Shown: one piece after another, positions 23,901-33,841 of the stretch
How the letters are laid out: every line of letters begins with the position of its first letter
Numbering within the stretch: position 1 is the stretch's first letter
Assembly: GCA_017650905.1 (NCBI GenBank)
Contig: JAGCDZ010000001.1
Coordinates: 1 to 64,000, forward strand
DNA: 64,000 nucleotides
From: Prevotella sp.
GTDB lineage: Bacteria; Bacteroidota; Bacteroidia; Bacteroidales; Bacteroidaceae
Reading direction: 5' to 3'
Made by a program: the position numbers and the translations under genes
Notes under the pieces: model-generated
The model's input: the letters and a program-made list of their open reading frames with translations, nothing else
What the model was told of the DNA's origin: nothing
The model's database searches: none

Positions 23901-25882
23901 TATCGGTAGAAGGACTGAAAGTGGAGTTCGGGGTAAAGCCCTTGTTCGCTGATGCCAGTTTCGTCATCAACGATAGGGATCGTATTGCCTTGGTGGGAAA
24001 GAACGGCGCCGGCAAATCGACATTGCTGAAGATACTCTGTGGACAGCAGAAACCCACAGCAGGTAATGTCAGTGTGCCTACAGACTGTCGTATCGGCTAT
24101 CTGCCACAGGTGATGATCCTGCAGGACGATACAACGGTCCGTGAGGAGGCTCAGAAGGCCTTTGCCGATATCACCCAGATGAAAACCCGCATCGATAAGA
24201 TGAACCAGGAACTGTCGGAGCGTACGGATTACGAGAGCGAGAGCTATCTGGCACTTATCGAGAAATATACCACCGAGCACGAACGCTATCTGATGTTGGG
24301 GGCTGAGAACTATGAGGCGGAGATAGAACGGACGCTGATGGGTCTCGGATTCCTGCGCTCAGACTTCGAACGGCCTACTTCTGAGTTCTCCGGGGGTTGG
24401 CGTATGCGTATCGAACTGGCGAAGATATTGCTCCAGAAGCCTGATGTATTGTTACTCGACGAGCCCACAAACCATTTGGATATCGAGAGTATCCAATGGC
24501 TCGAGCAGTTCCTGGCTCAATCGTCGAGCGCCGTTGTATTAGTGAGCCATGATAGAGCCTTTATCAATAATGTGTCGAACCGTACGTTGGAGATTTCCTG
24601 TGGACGGGTGATCGACTATAAAGTGAAGTATAACGAGTACGTTGTGCTGCGAAAGGAACGTCGTGAACAACAGTTAAGGGCTTACGAGAACCAGCAGAAG
24701 GAAGTGGCTGATATGAAGGACTTTATAGAGCGCTTCCGTTATAAGGCTACAAAGGCTGTTCAGGTGCAGCAGAAGATCAAGCAACTGGAGAAGATTGTGC
24801 CCATCGAGATTGATGAGGTAGACAATTCTGCGATGCATCTGAAGTTCCCGCCCTGTCTGCGTAGCGGAGACTATCCGGTCATCTGCGATGAGGTCCGCAA
24901 GGATTATGGCGCCCATACTGTGTTTGATCATGTAACGTTGACCATCAAGCGAGGCGAAAAGGTGGCTTTCGTGGGTAAGAACGGTGAGGGAAAGTCGACG
25001 CTGGTGAAGTGTATCATGGATGAGATTCCTTATACGGGAGAATTGAAAATCGGACATAATATCCAGATTGGCTATTTCGCCCAGAATCAGGCGCAGTTGC
25101 TCGACGAGAGTCTGACTGTGTTCCAGACCATCGACAATGTGGCAAAGGGCGATATCCGTTTTCGCATTAACGATATCCTTGGTGCCTTTATGTTTGGCGG
25201 TGAGGAAAGTGATAAGAAAGTCAAGGTGCTCAGTGGTGGCGAAAGGAGTCGTCTGGCGATGATCCGTCTGCTGCTGGAACCCGTCAATCTGTTGATTTTG
25301 GACGAACCTACAAACCACCTCGATATGCCCTCGAAGGATATCCTGAAGGAGGCCATTAAGGCTTTTGATGGTACGGCTATCATCGTAAGTCATGACCGTG
25401 AGTTCCTGGATGGATTGGTGACGAAGGTCTATGAGTTTGGAGGCGGTAGGGTAAGGGAGCATCTTGGTGGTATCTACGACTTCCTTAGAAGTAAGAAAAT
25501 ATCGGAGTTGAATGAATTAGGGAGAGCAGATGCAAGCTCTCAGATGACCAATCGTATCCCATCGAGTGAGATGCCGTCTTCATCTAAGGTGGAAACAAAT
25601 GAGAATAAGGCTGCTGTCGGTTCGGAAACATTGTCAAAGGCTCTTGAATATGCAGAGCGTAAAGAACAGCAGAAACGCATCAAACGAATTGAGAAGGCTG
25701 TAAAGGAATCTGAATCGAAAATAGAGAAGATGGAGGCTCGTTTGAAAGAACTCGACGATTTGCTGATGTTGCCGGAGAATGCTTCGGATATGACGCTCGT
25801 GATGGAGTATACCTCAACGAAGAAATGTCTTGATGAAGAAATGGATCGTTGGGAGAAATTGAGCGAAGAGTTGGCTGGTTAA
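23897..25882 (+). CDS. ABC-F family ATPase
   Basis: 661 residues with two ABC cassettes and no membrane segments: Walker A GKNGAGKST (34-42) and GKNGEGKST, signature FSGGWRMR and LSGGERSR, Walker B LLLDEPTNHLD and LILDEPTNHLD, joined by the helical linker (KDFIERFRYKATKAVQVQQK). A C-terminal coiled coil (RIKRIEKAVKESESKIEKME) resembles the Uup/YfmR type. ABC-F proteins act on the ribosomal E site. The start overlaps the LolA-like gene by 4 bases; a terminator follows at 25915. Confidence 0.93.
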   Translation: MISVEGLKVEFGVKPLFADASFVINDRDRIALVGKNGAGKSTLLKILCGQQKPTAGNVSVPTDCRIGYLPQVMILQDDTTVREEAQKAFADITQMKTRIDKMNQELSERTDYESESYLALIEKYTTEHERYLMLGAENYEAEIERTLMGLGFLRSDFERPTSEFSGGWRMRIELAKILLQKPDVLLLDEPTNHLDIESIQWLEQFLAQSSSAVVLVSHDRAFINNVSNRTLEISCGRVIDYKVKYNEYVVLRKERREQQLRAYENQQKEVADMKDFIERFRYKATKAVQVQQKIKQLEKIVPIEIDEVDNSAMHLKFPPCLRSGDYPVICDEVRKDYGAHTVFDHVTLTIKRGEKVAFVGKNGEGKSTLVKCIMDEIPYTGELKIGHNIQIGYFAQNQAQLLDESLTVFQTIDNVAKGDIRFRINDILGAFMFGGEESDKKVKVLSGGERSRLAMIRLLLEPVNLLILDEPTNHLDMPSKDILKEAIKAFDGTAIIVSHDREFLDGLVTKVYEFGGGRVREHLGGIYDFLRSKKISELNELGRADASSQMTNRIPSSEMPSSSKVETNENKAAVGSETLSKALEYAERKEQQKRIKRIEKAVKESESKIEKMEARLKELDDLLMLPENASDMTLVMEYTSTKKCLDEEMDRWEKLSEELAG

Positions 25883-25914
25883 GGGTGCTCAAGGGCCATA
25901 ATCGCATAAAAATG

Positions 25915-25949
25915 CTGTCGTAAATATAAATTTACGGCAGTTTTTTTTT
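25915..25949 (+). terminator. rho-independent terminator of the ABC-F unit
   Basis: Stem 25915-25924 with 25931-25940 (10 bp, one G-U) followed by nine T. Confidence 0.9.
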
Positions 25950-25969
25950 GTTATTTTTGAAATAATTGT

Positions 25970-25977
25970 TAACTTTG
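25970..25977 (+). promoter_or_regulatory. -7 box TAACTTTG of the kinase/AAA operon
   Basis: Consensus match 26 bp before the first ATG at 26004. No other -7 box is seen in the short gaps of the five-gene operon, so this may be its only promoter. Confidence 0.75.
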
Positions 25978-26003
25978 CACCTAAGTTGTGAAAATAGCAA
26001 TTA

Positions 26004-26942
26004 ATGATGAACGAAGATATTACTCAAAACCCAGTCCTGGATGCCAATGGTATGCAGGCTTTGCAGCGAGAAGAACTGACGAGGGAAAAGGTCTCATCGG
26101 TTAATTCCCAACAGCAAATGTATGCTCGTGCAGCACAAGGTGTCGAATGTCCTTATTGTGGTACTGTGAATGAACCAGATGCCATGTTCTGTGCTTCATG
26201 TGGAAAACCAATCGGAATCACAAATTGCCCGAATTGTGGGGCAGAGATTGATCCCGATGCTGATTTCTGCGAGATCTGCCATCACTATATCCGTAAGGAC
26301 GTTTGCTCTTTCTGTGGCGCACGTCTTACCGGAAAGGAAGCTTTCTGTCCTGAGTGCGGCAATCCCCGTGGTGGCATCGTATGTCCCACCTGTAATACGC
26401 TCAACGACTTCTCTTTCTGCAAGCAGTGTGGTACACCCTTGACGGATGAGGCTCGTCAGTTGCTGGCTGAATTGCAAATGACGCCAGAATACAAAGAGAT
26501 GGAGGCCTTGACCAAGGAAATCCAGAAGATGGAAATGGTTATCCCCTTGTCTTCAGAGCGTGACAAGGTGCGTGATCAGCTGAGCAGGAAGTTGCGCGAA
26601 CGTGTATTGACTTTGCTGGCACGTGATCGTGGCATCGCCCAGCCGGTGATAGAAGAAAAGGAAGCCTCGGTTGAAGAGAGTGATCTGGAATCTCAGAAAG
26701 CAGCTCGTCTGAAGCGCCTGAATGAAATTCTGGAGCAGATGGCACAGCAACCAGAACCTCAGCCTGCCAAAGTCCGTAATTACGCAATGGCCTGCAAGCC
26801 TCAGGGAGTACGCCTGGCCTGGGAGTGTAACTTCAAGCACGCCCTGCACTCCAGTCCTTGTGGCTGTGCCAAACCGCAATTGGGTGGAAAATGGATTATT
26901 TTGGGAAAGAATACACGAAAAGAAATAAAAGACGATTTATAA
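26004..26942 (+). CDS. multi-zinc-ribbon protein
   Basis: 312 residues. Residues about 50-150 hold a run of CxxC pairs (CPYCG, CASCG, CPNCG, CEICH, CSFCG, CPECG, CPTC, CKQCG), that is, four double zinc ribbons of the DZANK type. A charged helical region follows (about 155-255), then a tail with further Cys residues (MACKPQGVRLAWECNF, SPCGC). No enzyme domain. It is the first gene of the operon with a kinase, an AAA+ protein, an FHA protein and a PP2C phosphatase; two of these partners carry zinc ribbons as well. A scaffold or substrate role is likely. Confidence 0.75.
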   Translation: MMNEDITQNPVLDANGMQALQREELTREKVSSVNSQQQMYARAAQGVECPYCGTVNEPDAMFCASCGKPIGITNCPNCGAEIDPDADFCEICHHYIRKDVCSFCGARLTGKEAFCPECGNPRGGIVCPTCNTLNDFSFCKQCGTPLTDEARQLLAELQMTPEYKEMEALTKEIQKMEMVIPLSSERDKVRDQLSRKLRERVLTLLARDRGIAQPVIEEKEASVEESDLESQKAARLKRLNEILEQMAQQPEPQPAKVRNYAMACKPQGVRLAWECNFKHALHSSPCGCAKPQLGGKWIILGKNTRKEIKDDL

Positions 26943-26946
26943 TAAA

Positions 26947-29900
26947 ATGAGTACTTTGAGGACCTCAAATGCATCCCCTGCGGATAGCAATCCGGATATT
27001 GAGAATACGCTCCATGTAGAGCCTTTAGCCGATGATAATACATTGCGCCCGGAATCGGATTCAACGGTTTCTCCTGATGCAATGGATACGACTATGCGCA
27101 CGATGGGGCAAGCTGATTCTGATATGCAAGACGTTTCAGGGGACTTCTTTGTATTGAAGGGTGTTAAGTATAGAAAAAAGCAATGTCTCAGCGAGAATTC
27201 CGGTGAGGCTCAGGTCTATCTTGTAGAACGAGAGGGTGAGGAATATGTCCTGAAGATCTATTATCCAACGTTCAATGTCAACAAGAAGATGCTGAAGGCC
27301 ATTTATAACTTCAAGTTTGAAATGGTTGTGTCTCTCATTGATTACGGAAAAGTCTACGTTGATGGCAAGAGCCGGAATTACGAGCTGATGGAATATCTCC
27401 GAGGCGGAACATTGACTGATTACCGCTTGAATGGTGATATTGACAAGTTCCGTCGTATCGCTCTGCAGGCAGCAGCTGCGCTGGCCTATTGTCATGGTAA
27501 CAATATTCTTCATAAGGATGTCAAACCGAGTAACCTGTTCTTCCGCGACAAGGAACAGACGGAATTGGTTCTTGGCGATTTCGGCATCTCGAGTATGTTG
27601 GAGAATGACGGAAAGTTGCATCAGACGACTCAGGCCAGGACTCCTATCTATGCAGCACCCGAGATGTATTCGGATGTGATTGATGGCGTTGTGGAGGTGA
27701 CACCAGCTGCAGACTTCTATTCATTGGGAATTACCTTGATGTATGTCTGGCTTGGCGAGAATCCGATGAGCAGCAATGAGCGTATTATGATGCGCCAGAA
27801 GAGTGAAGGGCGTTTGCCCCGCATGAATGAGTTGCCGGAACGAGTCAGAATGATTGTTCAAGGTATGACGGTCGTCAATCCATTAAACCGCTGGGGATAT
27901 GACCAAGTAGAGAGATGGTTTGAAGGGGAGAGTCCGAAAGTGGATTTGAGTTCGCCGTTCTTGAAATACAAGAGTTTTGTTGTTGATCCCGATAGGAATC
28001 TGGTGGCTGATAACATCCACGAACTGGTGCCGATGTTGCTGGAAAACGAGAAACTGGCGATTGGCTATCTTTACAATGGTCGTATCAGTTCTTGGTTGGA
28101 ACAGTGTGGCAATGACAAATTGAGCACGATTGTCAAGGATATCGTGGTGAACAAGTATCCCGTTGACCAGCATGCCGGACTGATGGCTGCTGTCTATATG
28201 ATGGAGCCGGCTTATCCATATAAGGACATCAAAGGGAATTTGTGTAACGATGTGCATAGCGTGGCTATCTCATTGCTGAGCTATGTTAAGGAATACGGCA
28301 TGTTGCTTGTCAATCCGAACGATACGCTGTATCAATATCTGGAGTCGCATACGAAATGTAATATTGACCGTTTGCGTTCTTATTTCAACCAGACGGAGCA
28401 TTTTAATGAGCGGGTGGCTGTGATGCGCCTTGTTTTTGAAATTGATCCGGAAATCCCCTTGCTCTCACGCTATCCCTCTTCAACGTTGAAGGATATCGTC
28501 AGGACATTTGGTAAAGAACAGCTGAACCAAGATGAATGGCATAGTTTGACGGATGGCAGACTCTTGTCGTGGATGTATAGTCATGAGGATAAGATGGCTT
28601 GTGAGAGCCTGCGCATTCTGACAAGGAACCAGCCTTATTCCGAGACTTTGGCCTATAAGGTGCTTTATAATCTGGACCGTGATGCCGCTTATGACCTGCG
28701 TCATGCAGATACGCCGCAGAAGGTGGGAGAATTGTTGAATGAGCGGTTGAAGAATCTTAAGCACGCAGATGATGATGAGTTTGCGAAACAGATGTCTGAC
28801 ATCATCGATCTGAATGGCCGATTCTCTTATTTTGCCCAATTACATGGATGGGCAGAAGTCCTGAATGAGGCTCATTGTTGTTTTGATTTCAATAGTGAAG
28901 AGAATAAAGAGCGCCTGGGTGCCTATGATGCGAAAACGGCAGTTTACCGGTTCTGTAGGATTTTAGGCGTGACGCCAGTATATGTCCTGTCTGATGGTAC
29001 GGAACTGACCGATGGTCGTAATATTCATTCACACGACTATGCTCAGATCAGGAATGAGATGCGTAATGGCTCATTTACGCAGTGGCTCTCTGTTTTCTAT
29101 CATGAAGACCCGTTTGCCGACTTTACAGAGGAATATGCTTATGAGCATACCTTGGAGGATTGGTTGAATGAGTTGGGTAGGATAGATAGTCACCAGACTT
29201 ATTATAAGCGTTTTGTCAATGCCCGCGAGGAAACTGCTAAGCGAATTCATAACGTCAGAAGTGGCTGGGAGCGTGCAAAAGGTAAGGAAAAGGTTTGGCG
29301 AATGGTCTTCTATGGTCTTTCAGCATTGTGGATCCTGCTGATGTTGTTCATCGGTGTTAAGGACCGCACATTCCTCCTGGGACACTCCTTTATTTCCATC
29401 GGTCTGCCTTTGGGCGGTATGACGGGTATTATTGTAGCCACCAGGGCCTACTTCAGGGGATATGATTTCTTCTTCTCCTTCTTATGGGGATTGGCTGGCG
29501 CATTCTCGTCATTCATACCTATTATAATTTTAAAATATATGGACCAATCGCATCCAAGTCTGTTTAATCTGACGATTATTGCCATTACATTGGTCTATAT
29601 ACTCATATGTCATCTGACGGACTTCCGTGGTGACCAGAAGGCTGATAATAAACTGATAACTGAGGTGCTTGATAATGATATCAAGTCAACTTTGCTCGAA
29701 CCTCTTTATTATACATTCAAAACAAAGTCATACAAGTTCAAGGGTTCGAAGTTCGGGTTGCTCGATGATGTGACCAATCAGGTTCGTTCCATCAGCGGTG
29801 AGAGTGTGCTTCATTATGTGCTGTGGAGTATTCTGGCACTCATCTTCGTACTTGACTTTATTATATATAGTCCAAGCCTGATGAATGTCAGCAATCCAAA

Positions 29901-29964
29901 TGTTGATAATTTCAGTTTCAGACCTTCGGAAATGATGCAGAAAATCGAAAAAGACATAGAATAA
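26947..29964 (+). CDS. membrane-anchored eukaryotic-type Ser/Thr protein kinase
   Basis: 1005 residues. Residues about 60-320 are a protein kinase: catalytic K103 (YVLKIYYP), H189-K-D191 loop (HKDVKPSNLFF), D211-F-G213 and APE motif (YAAPEMY). HRD is HKD, so it lacks the usual Arg. A long helical middle region without known repeats follows. Residues about 780-940 contain several hydrophobic spans (MVFYGLSALWILLMLFIG, HSFISIGLPLGGMTGIIVA and others), so the enzyme is membrane-bound with kinase in the cytoplasm. It stands 4 bp after the zinc-ribbon gene and overlaps the AAA+ gene by one base. The PP2C phosphatase and FHA protein of the same operon are its likely partners. Confidence 0.88.
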   Translation: MSTLRTSNASPADSNPDIENTLHVEPLADDNTLRPESDSTVSPDAMDTTMRTMGQADSDMQDVSGDFFVLKGVKYRKKQCLSENSGEAQVYLVEREGEEYVLKIYYPTFNVNKKMLKAIYNFKFEMVVSLIDYGKVYVDGKSRNYELMEYLRGGTLTDYRLNGDIDKFRRIALQAAAALAYCHGNNILHKDVKPSNLFFRDKEQTELVLGDFGISSMLENDGKLHQTTQARTPIYAAPEMYSDVIDGVVEVTPAADFYSLGITLMYVWLGENPMSSNERIMMRQKSEGRLPRMNELPERVRMIVQGMTVVNPLNRWGYDQVERWFEGESPKVDLSSPFLKYKSFVVDPDRNLVADNIHELVPMLLENEKLAIGYLYNGRISSWLEQCGNDKLSTIVKDIVVNKYPVDQHAGLMAAVYMMEPAYPYKDIKGNLCNDVHSVAISLLSYVKEYGMLLVNPNDTLYQYLESHTKCNIDRLRSYFNQTEHFNERVAVMRLVFEIDPEIPLLSRYPSSTLKDIVRTFGKEQLNQDEWHSLTDGRLLSWMYSHEDKMACESLRILTRNQPYSETLAYKVLYNLDRDAAYDLRHADTPQKVGELLNERLKNLKHADDDEFAKQMSDIIDLNGRFSYFAQLHGWAEVLNEAHCCFDFNSEENKERLGAYDAKTAVYRFCRILGVTPVYVLSDGTELTDGRNIHSHDYAQIRNEMRNGSFTQWLSVFYHEDPFADFTEEYAYEHTLEDWLNELGRIDSHQTYYKRFVNAREETAKRIHNVRSGWERAKGKEKVWRMVFYGLSALWILLMLFIGVKDRTFLLGHSFISIGLPLGGMTGIIVATRAYFRGYDFFFSFLWGLAGAFSSFIPIIILKYMDQSHPSLFNLTIIAITLVYILICHLTDFRGDQKADNKLITEVLDNDIKSTLLEPLYYTFKTKSYKFKGSKFGLLDDVTNQVRSISGESVLHYVLWSILALIFVLDFIIYSPSLMNVSNPNVDNFSFRPSEMMQKIEKDIE

Positions 29965-32900
29965 TGATATGTGAACATTGTCATAGAGAGAACAGGAGCG
30001 TAGCCAGATTCTGCAAGTGGTGCGGACAGCCCATGGTGAGCCAGAACCTGCTCGACAAGCTGGTGGGGCTTGATAATGTCAAGCAACAGCTGAAGACGAT
30101 TGTCGACACCTATGCTTTCCTGCGTTCACGGAAGGATATCGTTCAGGTGCGCATAGCCGTCAATGCCATCATTGTTGGTGAGACGGGAACAGGTAAGACA
30201 GCTCTGGCTGAGATTCTCCGCGACTATTTCTATCAGAACAAGATTATCGACAAGCCAAAGTTGACGATGGTAGATGCCGTCGACTATCAACGTTTTGTCG
30301 ATAAGTGGGATGAAAATATCAAAAAGGCAAAGAATGGTATCCTCTTCTTTGACAATGTCCAAAAACTGCTGCCGGATAAGTATTCCAATCAGGTTAATCC
30401 TTTGGATAAGCTCTTTGTCGAAATGGACAAATGGGAGGACAATCCTGTGGTCATCATCTCCGGACTTCCTAAGGGACTGGATGACTTCCTTGAGAGTAAT
30501 CCTGCAGTAGCAAACCGTTTCAAGTACACATTCCGTTTACCGACGCCAAACTATAACGAGTTGACGGATATCTGCAAACTGAATCTTAAGATGCGTTATG
30601 GCATTTCTGATTTCTCGCCAGAGGCAGACAATCAATTGAAGCGCTATTTCAAGTATCAGATTAAGATTAAGGATGAGACCTTCGGTAATGCCCACCTGGC
30701 TATGAAGACAGCTGAGGATATTTTTACCCAGTTTATCAGCCGCGGTGCTCAGGCTACAATTGTAGAGAAGAGCGACATTAAGGGCTATGTGCCGGAAGAA
30801 CGTTCAGTTGAGGACATCCTGAAAGACCTCGACAAGTATATAGGCATGGATGAGGTGAAGGCTGCTGTCCGTGAGATTGCCTATGCTGTAAAGAACAGTG
30901 TGGAGCGTGCCGAACGCGGATTGGGTGAGCAGGAGAAGATGTCGATGCATATCATCCTGACAGGTAATCCCGGAACAGGCAAGACGACCATTGCCCGTAA
31001 ATTGGGTGAGATTCTTGCTGCTATTGGTTATCTCGATAGTGGACATGTGGTTGAAGTAGACCGTGCCAAGATGGTCAGCCCGTATCAAGGCGAGACACCA
31101 AAGGTGGTAGATCGTTTGTGCGACAAGGCTATGGGCGGTATTCTCTTTGTAGATGAGGCCTATACGTTGGCACCTGTCAGCCAGGCTGGTGACCGTGATA
31201 ATCAAGGTGCTCAGGCTTTGGAGAAGCTGATGAAGCGCATGGAGGACGATCGAGGAAAGTTCGTCGTCATTGCTGCCGGCTATAGGATGGAGATGGATAA
31301 TCTCTTCCGTATCAACCCAGGTTTCCGCAGTCGTTTCAATTATTTCCTGAATATTGAAGACTACACGCCTGAACAGCTTTATGAGATCATGCTTGTCTTT
31401 GCTAAGGAGAAGAAGTATATATTCTCAGAGCAGGCTGAGGCTTTGACGAAGAAGATGATCACAGAGATGTATAAATCTCGTGACAAGGACTTTGCCAATG
31501 GCCGTACGATGCGTTCGCTCTTTGACCAGATCTGTAAGAAACAGGCCCAGCGTCTGCAAGGTGAGAATATCTCAACGATGAGCAATGAGGAACTGATGAC
31601 GATTGAGGATCAGGACATCCCGTACGAGGCTCCACAGGCCGTAGATTATACGGAGTGTCTGAAGAAACTTGATGGTCTTGTGGGATTAGGCGGTGTGAAA
31701 AAGGAGATTTCCAACCTTGCCGCTTTCCTCAATTTGCAAATCAAGCGTGGCGAAACCAATACCTTCCAAGGCAAACATTATGTCTTTACCGGTAATCCTG
31801 GTACAGGTAAAACCACCGTTGCACGTATCATGGCTGATGTGTTCAAGACATTGGGTATTGTCTCACGGGGTCAATTGGTGGAGGCTGATCGTGCGAAGTT
31901 GGTTGCAGGCTATTCCGGACAGACTGCCATCAAGACCAATCAATTAGTAGATCAGGCACTTGGTGGTGTGTTGTTCATCGATGAGGCCTATACGCTCAAG
32001 TCGAACGATGGTGATTCATTCGGAGCAGAAGCTATCGATACGTTGTTGAAACGTTTGGAGGATGACCGTGGTAAGTTCATTTGTATCGTGGCTGGTTATA
32101 CGGATCAGATGCATGACTTCATCGACTCTAATCCCGGATTGAAGAGCAGGTTTACACAGACCATTCATTTTGACGACTATACGCCTGATGAGTTGACTCA
32201 GATCTTCATTAACTTAGCTAAAGGTAAGAACTTTACAATTGATGAGGATACCGAGGCTGCTATCCATCGTGAGTTTGAACAACTCTATCTCCGTCGAGAC
32301 AAGAACTTCGGCAATGCCCGTGAGGCTCGTCGTATCTTCGATGGTGCTGTAGAGCGTCAGAGCCAACGGCTGGTTAAGCTGATGAGTGATCCTGCATTCC
32401 AGGAGGCGGATATGTATAAACTGACGAAGGAAGATCTGCCTGCAGCACAAAACGAGGCTGCCCGTCCGTTGGAAGAGGTATTGAATGAATTGGATGAATT
32501 CATCGGCATGCGTAGCGTAAAGAATTCCATCCGTCGTCTGGCTGTGCAGAGCATGTTTATGAAACAACGTGCTGCAATGGGTGTCGGCAAGGTGCAGCAG
32601 ATGGCTATGAACTTTATCCTGACTGGTAATCCCGGAACAGGTAAGACCTCTATTGCTCGTAAGATGGGCGAGATTCTTCAGTCTATGGAGATTCTTCCTA
32701 CGGCCCGCGTCATTGAAGCCAGCCGTGCTACTTTGGTCGGTAAGTATATGGGTGAAACTCCGAAGATTGTGAACAATATGTGTGACAAGGCCATGGGTGG
32801 CATCCTCTTTATCGATGAGGCTTATACGCTCAGCGATGGTGGTGACCAATATGGTAAGGAAGCCATCGACACCCTGATGAAGCGTATGGAGGATGATCGT

Positions 32901-33269
32901 GGCAAGTTTGTTGTGATAGCTGCCGGCTATAAGGGTAAGATGGAGGAATTCCTGATGATGAATCCCGGATTAGCCAGCCGCTTTGCCCATAAACTCCATA
33001 TCGATGACTACAACGAAGATGAGCTGTTGGCCATCTTTAAGCACATGGCTCATAAAGAACAGTATAATCTGTCACCTACTGCAGAGTTCAAGGCATTGGA
33101 TACCATCTATCGGATGGTACTCAATAAGAATGAGTCGTGGGGTAATGCCCGTGAAATGCGTAACTTGCTTGATTCGACGGTTCAGAAACTCTCACTCCGT
33201 GTATCACAGATGCCGCAAGAAGAGGTGACAAGAGAGACTTATCAGTTAATATTACCAGAAGATATTTAA
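29964..33269 (+). CDS. zinc ribbon plus four AAA+ modules (CbbX/EccA-like)
   Basis: 1101 residues. A zinc ribbon opens the protein (CEHCH...CKWCG, residues 3-21). Four AAA+ modules follow. The first has Walker A GETGTGKT but a degenerate Walker B (GILFFDN, no catalytic Glu). The other three share GNPGTGKT and GG(I/V)LF(V/I)DEAYTL, and are of the CbbX/SpoVK type also seen in EccA of type VII secretion. CbbX-type motors remodel protein complexes. The triple active module in one chain suggests a pseudo-hexameric or dimeric ring. It overlaps the kinase by one base, so a kinase-controlled remodeller is a fair inference. Confidence 0.88.
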   Translation: MICEHCHRENRSVARFCKWCGQPMVSQNLLDKLVGLDNVKQQLKTIVDTYAFLRSRKDIVQVRIAVNAIIVGETGTGKTALAEILRDYFYQNKIIDKPKLTMVDAVDYQRFVDKWDENIKKAKNGILFFDNVQKLLPDKYSNQVNPLDKLFVEMDKWEDNPVVIISGLPKGLDDFLESNPAVANRFKYTFRLPTPNYNELTDICKLNLKMRYGISDFSPEADNQLKRYFKYQIKIKDETFGNAHLAMKTAEDIFTQFISRGAQATIVEKSDIKGYVPEERSVEDILKDLDKYIGMDEVKAAVREIAYAVKNSVERAERGLGEQEKMSMHIILTGNPGTGKTTIARKLGEILAAIGYLDSGHVVEVDRAKMVSPYQGETPKVVDRLCDKAMGGILFVDEAYTLAPVSQAGDRDNQGAQALEKLMKRMEDDRGKFVVIAAGYRMEMDNLFRINPGFRSRFNYFLNIEDYTPEQLYEIMLVFAKEKKYIFSEQAEALTKKMITEMYKSRDKDFANGRTMRSLFDQICKKQAQRLQGENISTMSNEELMTIEDQDIPYEAPQAVDYTECLKKLDGLVGLGGVKKEISNLAAFLNLQIKRGETNTFQGKHYVFTGNPGTGKTTVARIMADVFKTLGIVSRGQLVEADRAKLVAGYSGQTAIKTNQLVDQALGGVLFIDEAYTLKSNDGDSFGAEAIDTLLKRLEDDRGKFICIVAGYTDQMHDFIDSNPGLKSRFTQTIHFDDYTPDELTQIFINLAKGKNFTIDEDTEAAIHREFEQLYLRRDKNFGNAREARRIFDGAVERQSQRLVKLMSDPAFQEADMYKLTKEDLPAAQNEAARPLEEVLNELDEFIGMRSVKNSIRRLAVQSMFMKQRAAMGVGKVQQMAMNFILTGNPGTGKTSIARKMGEILQSMEILPTARVIEASRATLVGKYMGETPKIVNNMCDKAMGGILFIDEAYTLSDGGDQYGKEAIDTLMKRMEDDRGKFVVIAAGYKGKMEEFLMMNPGLASRFAHKLHIDDYNEDELLAIFKHMAHKEQYNLSPTAEFKALDTIYRMVLNKNESWGNAREMRNLLDSTVQKLSLRVSQMPQEEVTRETYQLILPEDI

Positions 33270-33279
33270 TTCGACGATT

Positions 33280-33834
33280 ATGATTATTTGCCCGACTTGC
33301 AAAGAAGAGATAGACAATGATTCCCATTTCTGTGATCAATGTGGACAGGCTTTGTTGTTCTGTGATCGTTGTGGAAATGTCGGTATTGGACGTCGTTGTA
33401 CGCAATGTGGCGGTTTGATGGTTGCTCCTGACGATAACAAGAAAGCTTCCGATGGTCTACCAGGAATGTCGGAAAGCTTGAAGATGGATACTTCAGTAAG
33501 TGCGCGAGGAAATCAGCAACAGAAAGGTAATGGTATCCCTGTACTAACGCTGGCTAACGACAGTCTCAACATCCGTGTCGTAGGTATTAATGGTGCGATT
33601 ATCGGTCGCCGTACGGGTCCGTATTCTCATTTCTTTGAAAAGTATCCGTATGTGTCTGGTACGCATGCTCAGTTGAAGTATGCTGCCAACACAGGCTGGT
33701 GTATAGCGGACAAACACTCTTCGAATGGCACTAAGTTGAATCAGCGTACCCTTCAGCCTGATGTTGATATGTCACTCAGTAACGGTGATATACTGACTAT
33801 TGCTAATATTAATTTACAGGTGATTGTAAGATAA
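33280..33834 (+). CDS. zinc ribbon-FHA phosphopeptide-binding protein
   Basis: 184 residues. Residues 4-46 contain zinc-ribbon CxxC pairs (CPTCK, CDQCG, CDRCG, CTQCGG). After a linker, residues about 85-180 form an FHA domain: IIGRRTG, SGTHAQL and SSNGTKLNQ are the phosphothreonine-binding loops. FHA proteins commonly bind the autophosphorylated kinase encoded with them. It sits 10 bp after the AAA+ gene and 7 bp before the PP2C gene. Confidence 0.88.
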   Translation: MIICPTCKEEIDNDSHFCDQCGQALLFCDRCGNVGIGRRCTQCGGLMVAPDDNKKASDGLPGMSESLKMDTSVSARGNQQQKGNGIPVLTLANDSLNIRVVGINGAIIGRRTGPYSHFFEKYPYVSGTHAQLKYAANTGWCIADKHSSNGTKLNQRTLQPDVDMSLSNGDILTIANINLQVIVR

Positions 33835-33841
33835 TCCTGCA

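Noticed and set aside
24674..25462. 262-codon minus-strand frame opposite the ABC-F gene
   Set aside because: Shadow of a conserved gene; no promoter or recognisable domain.
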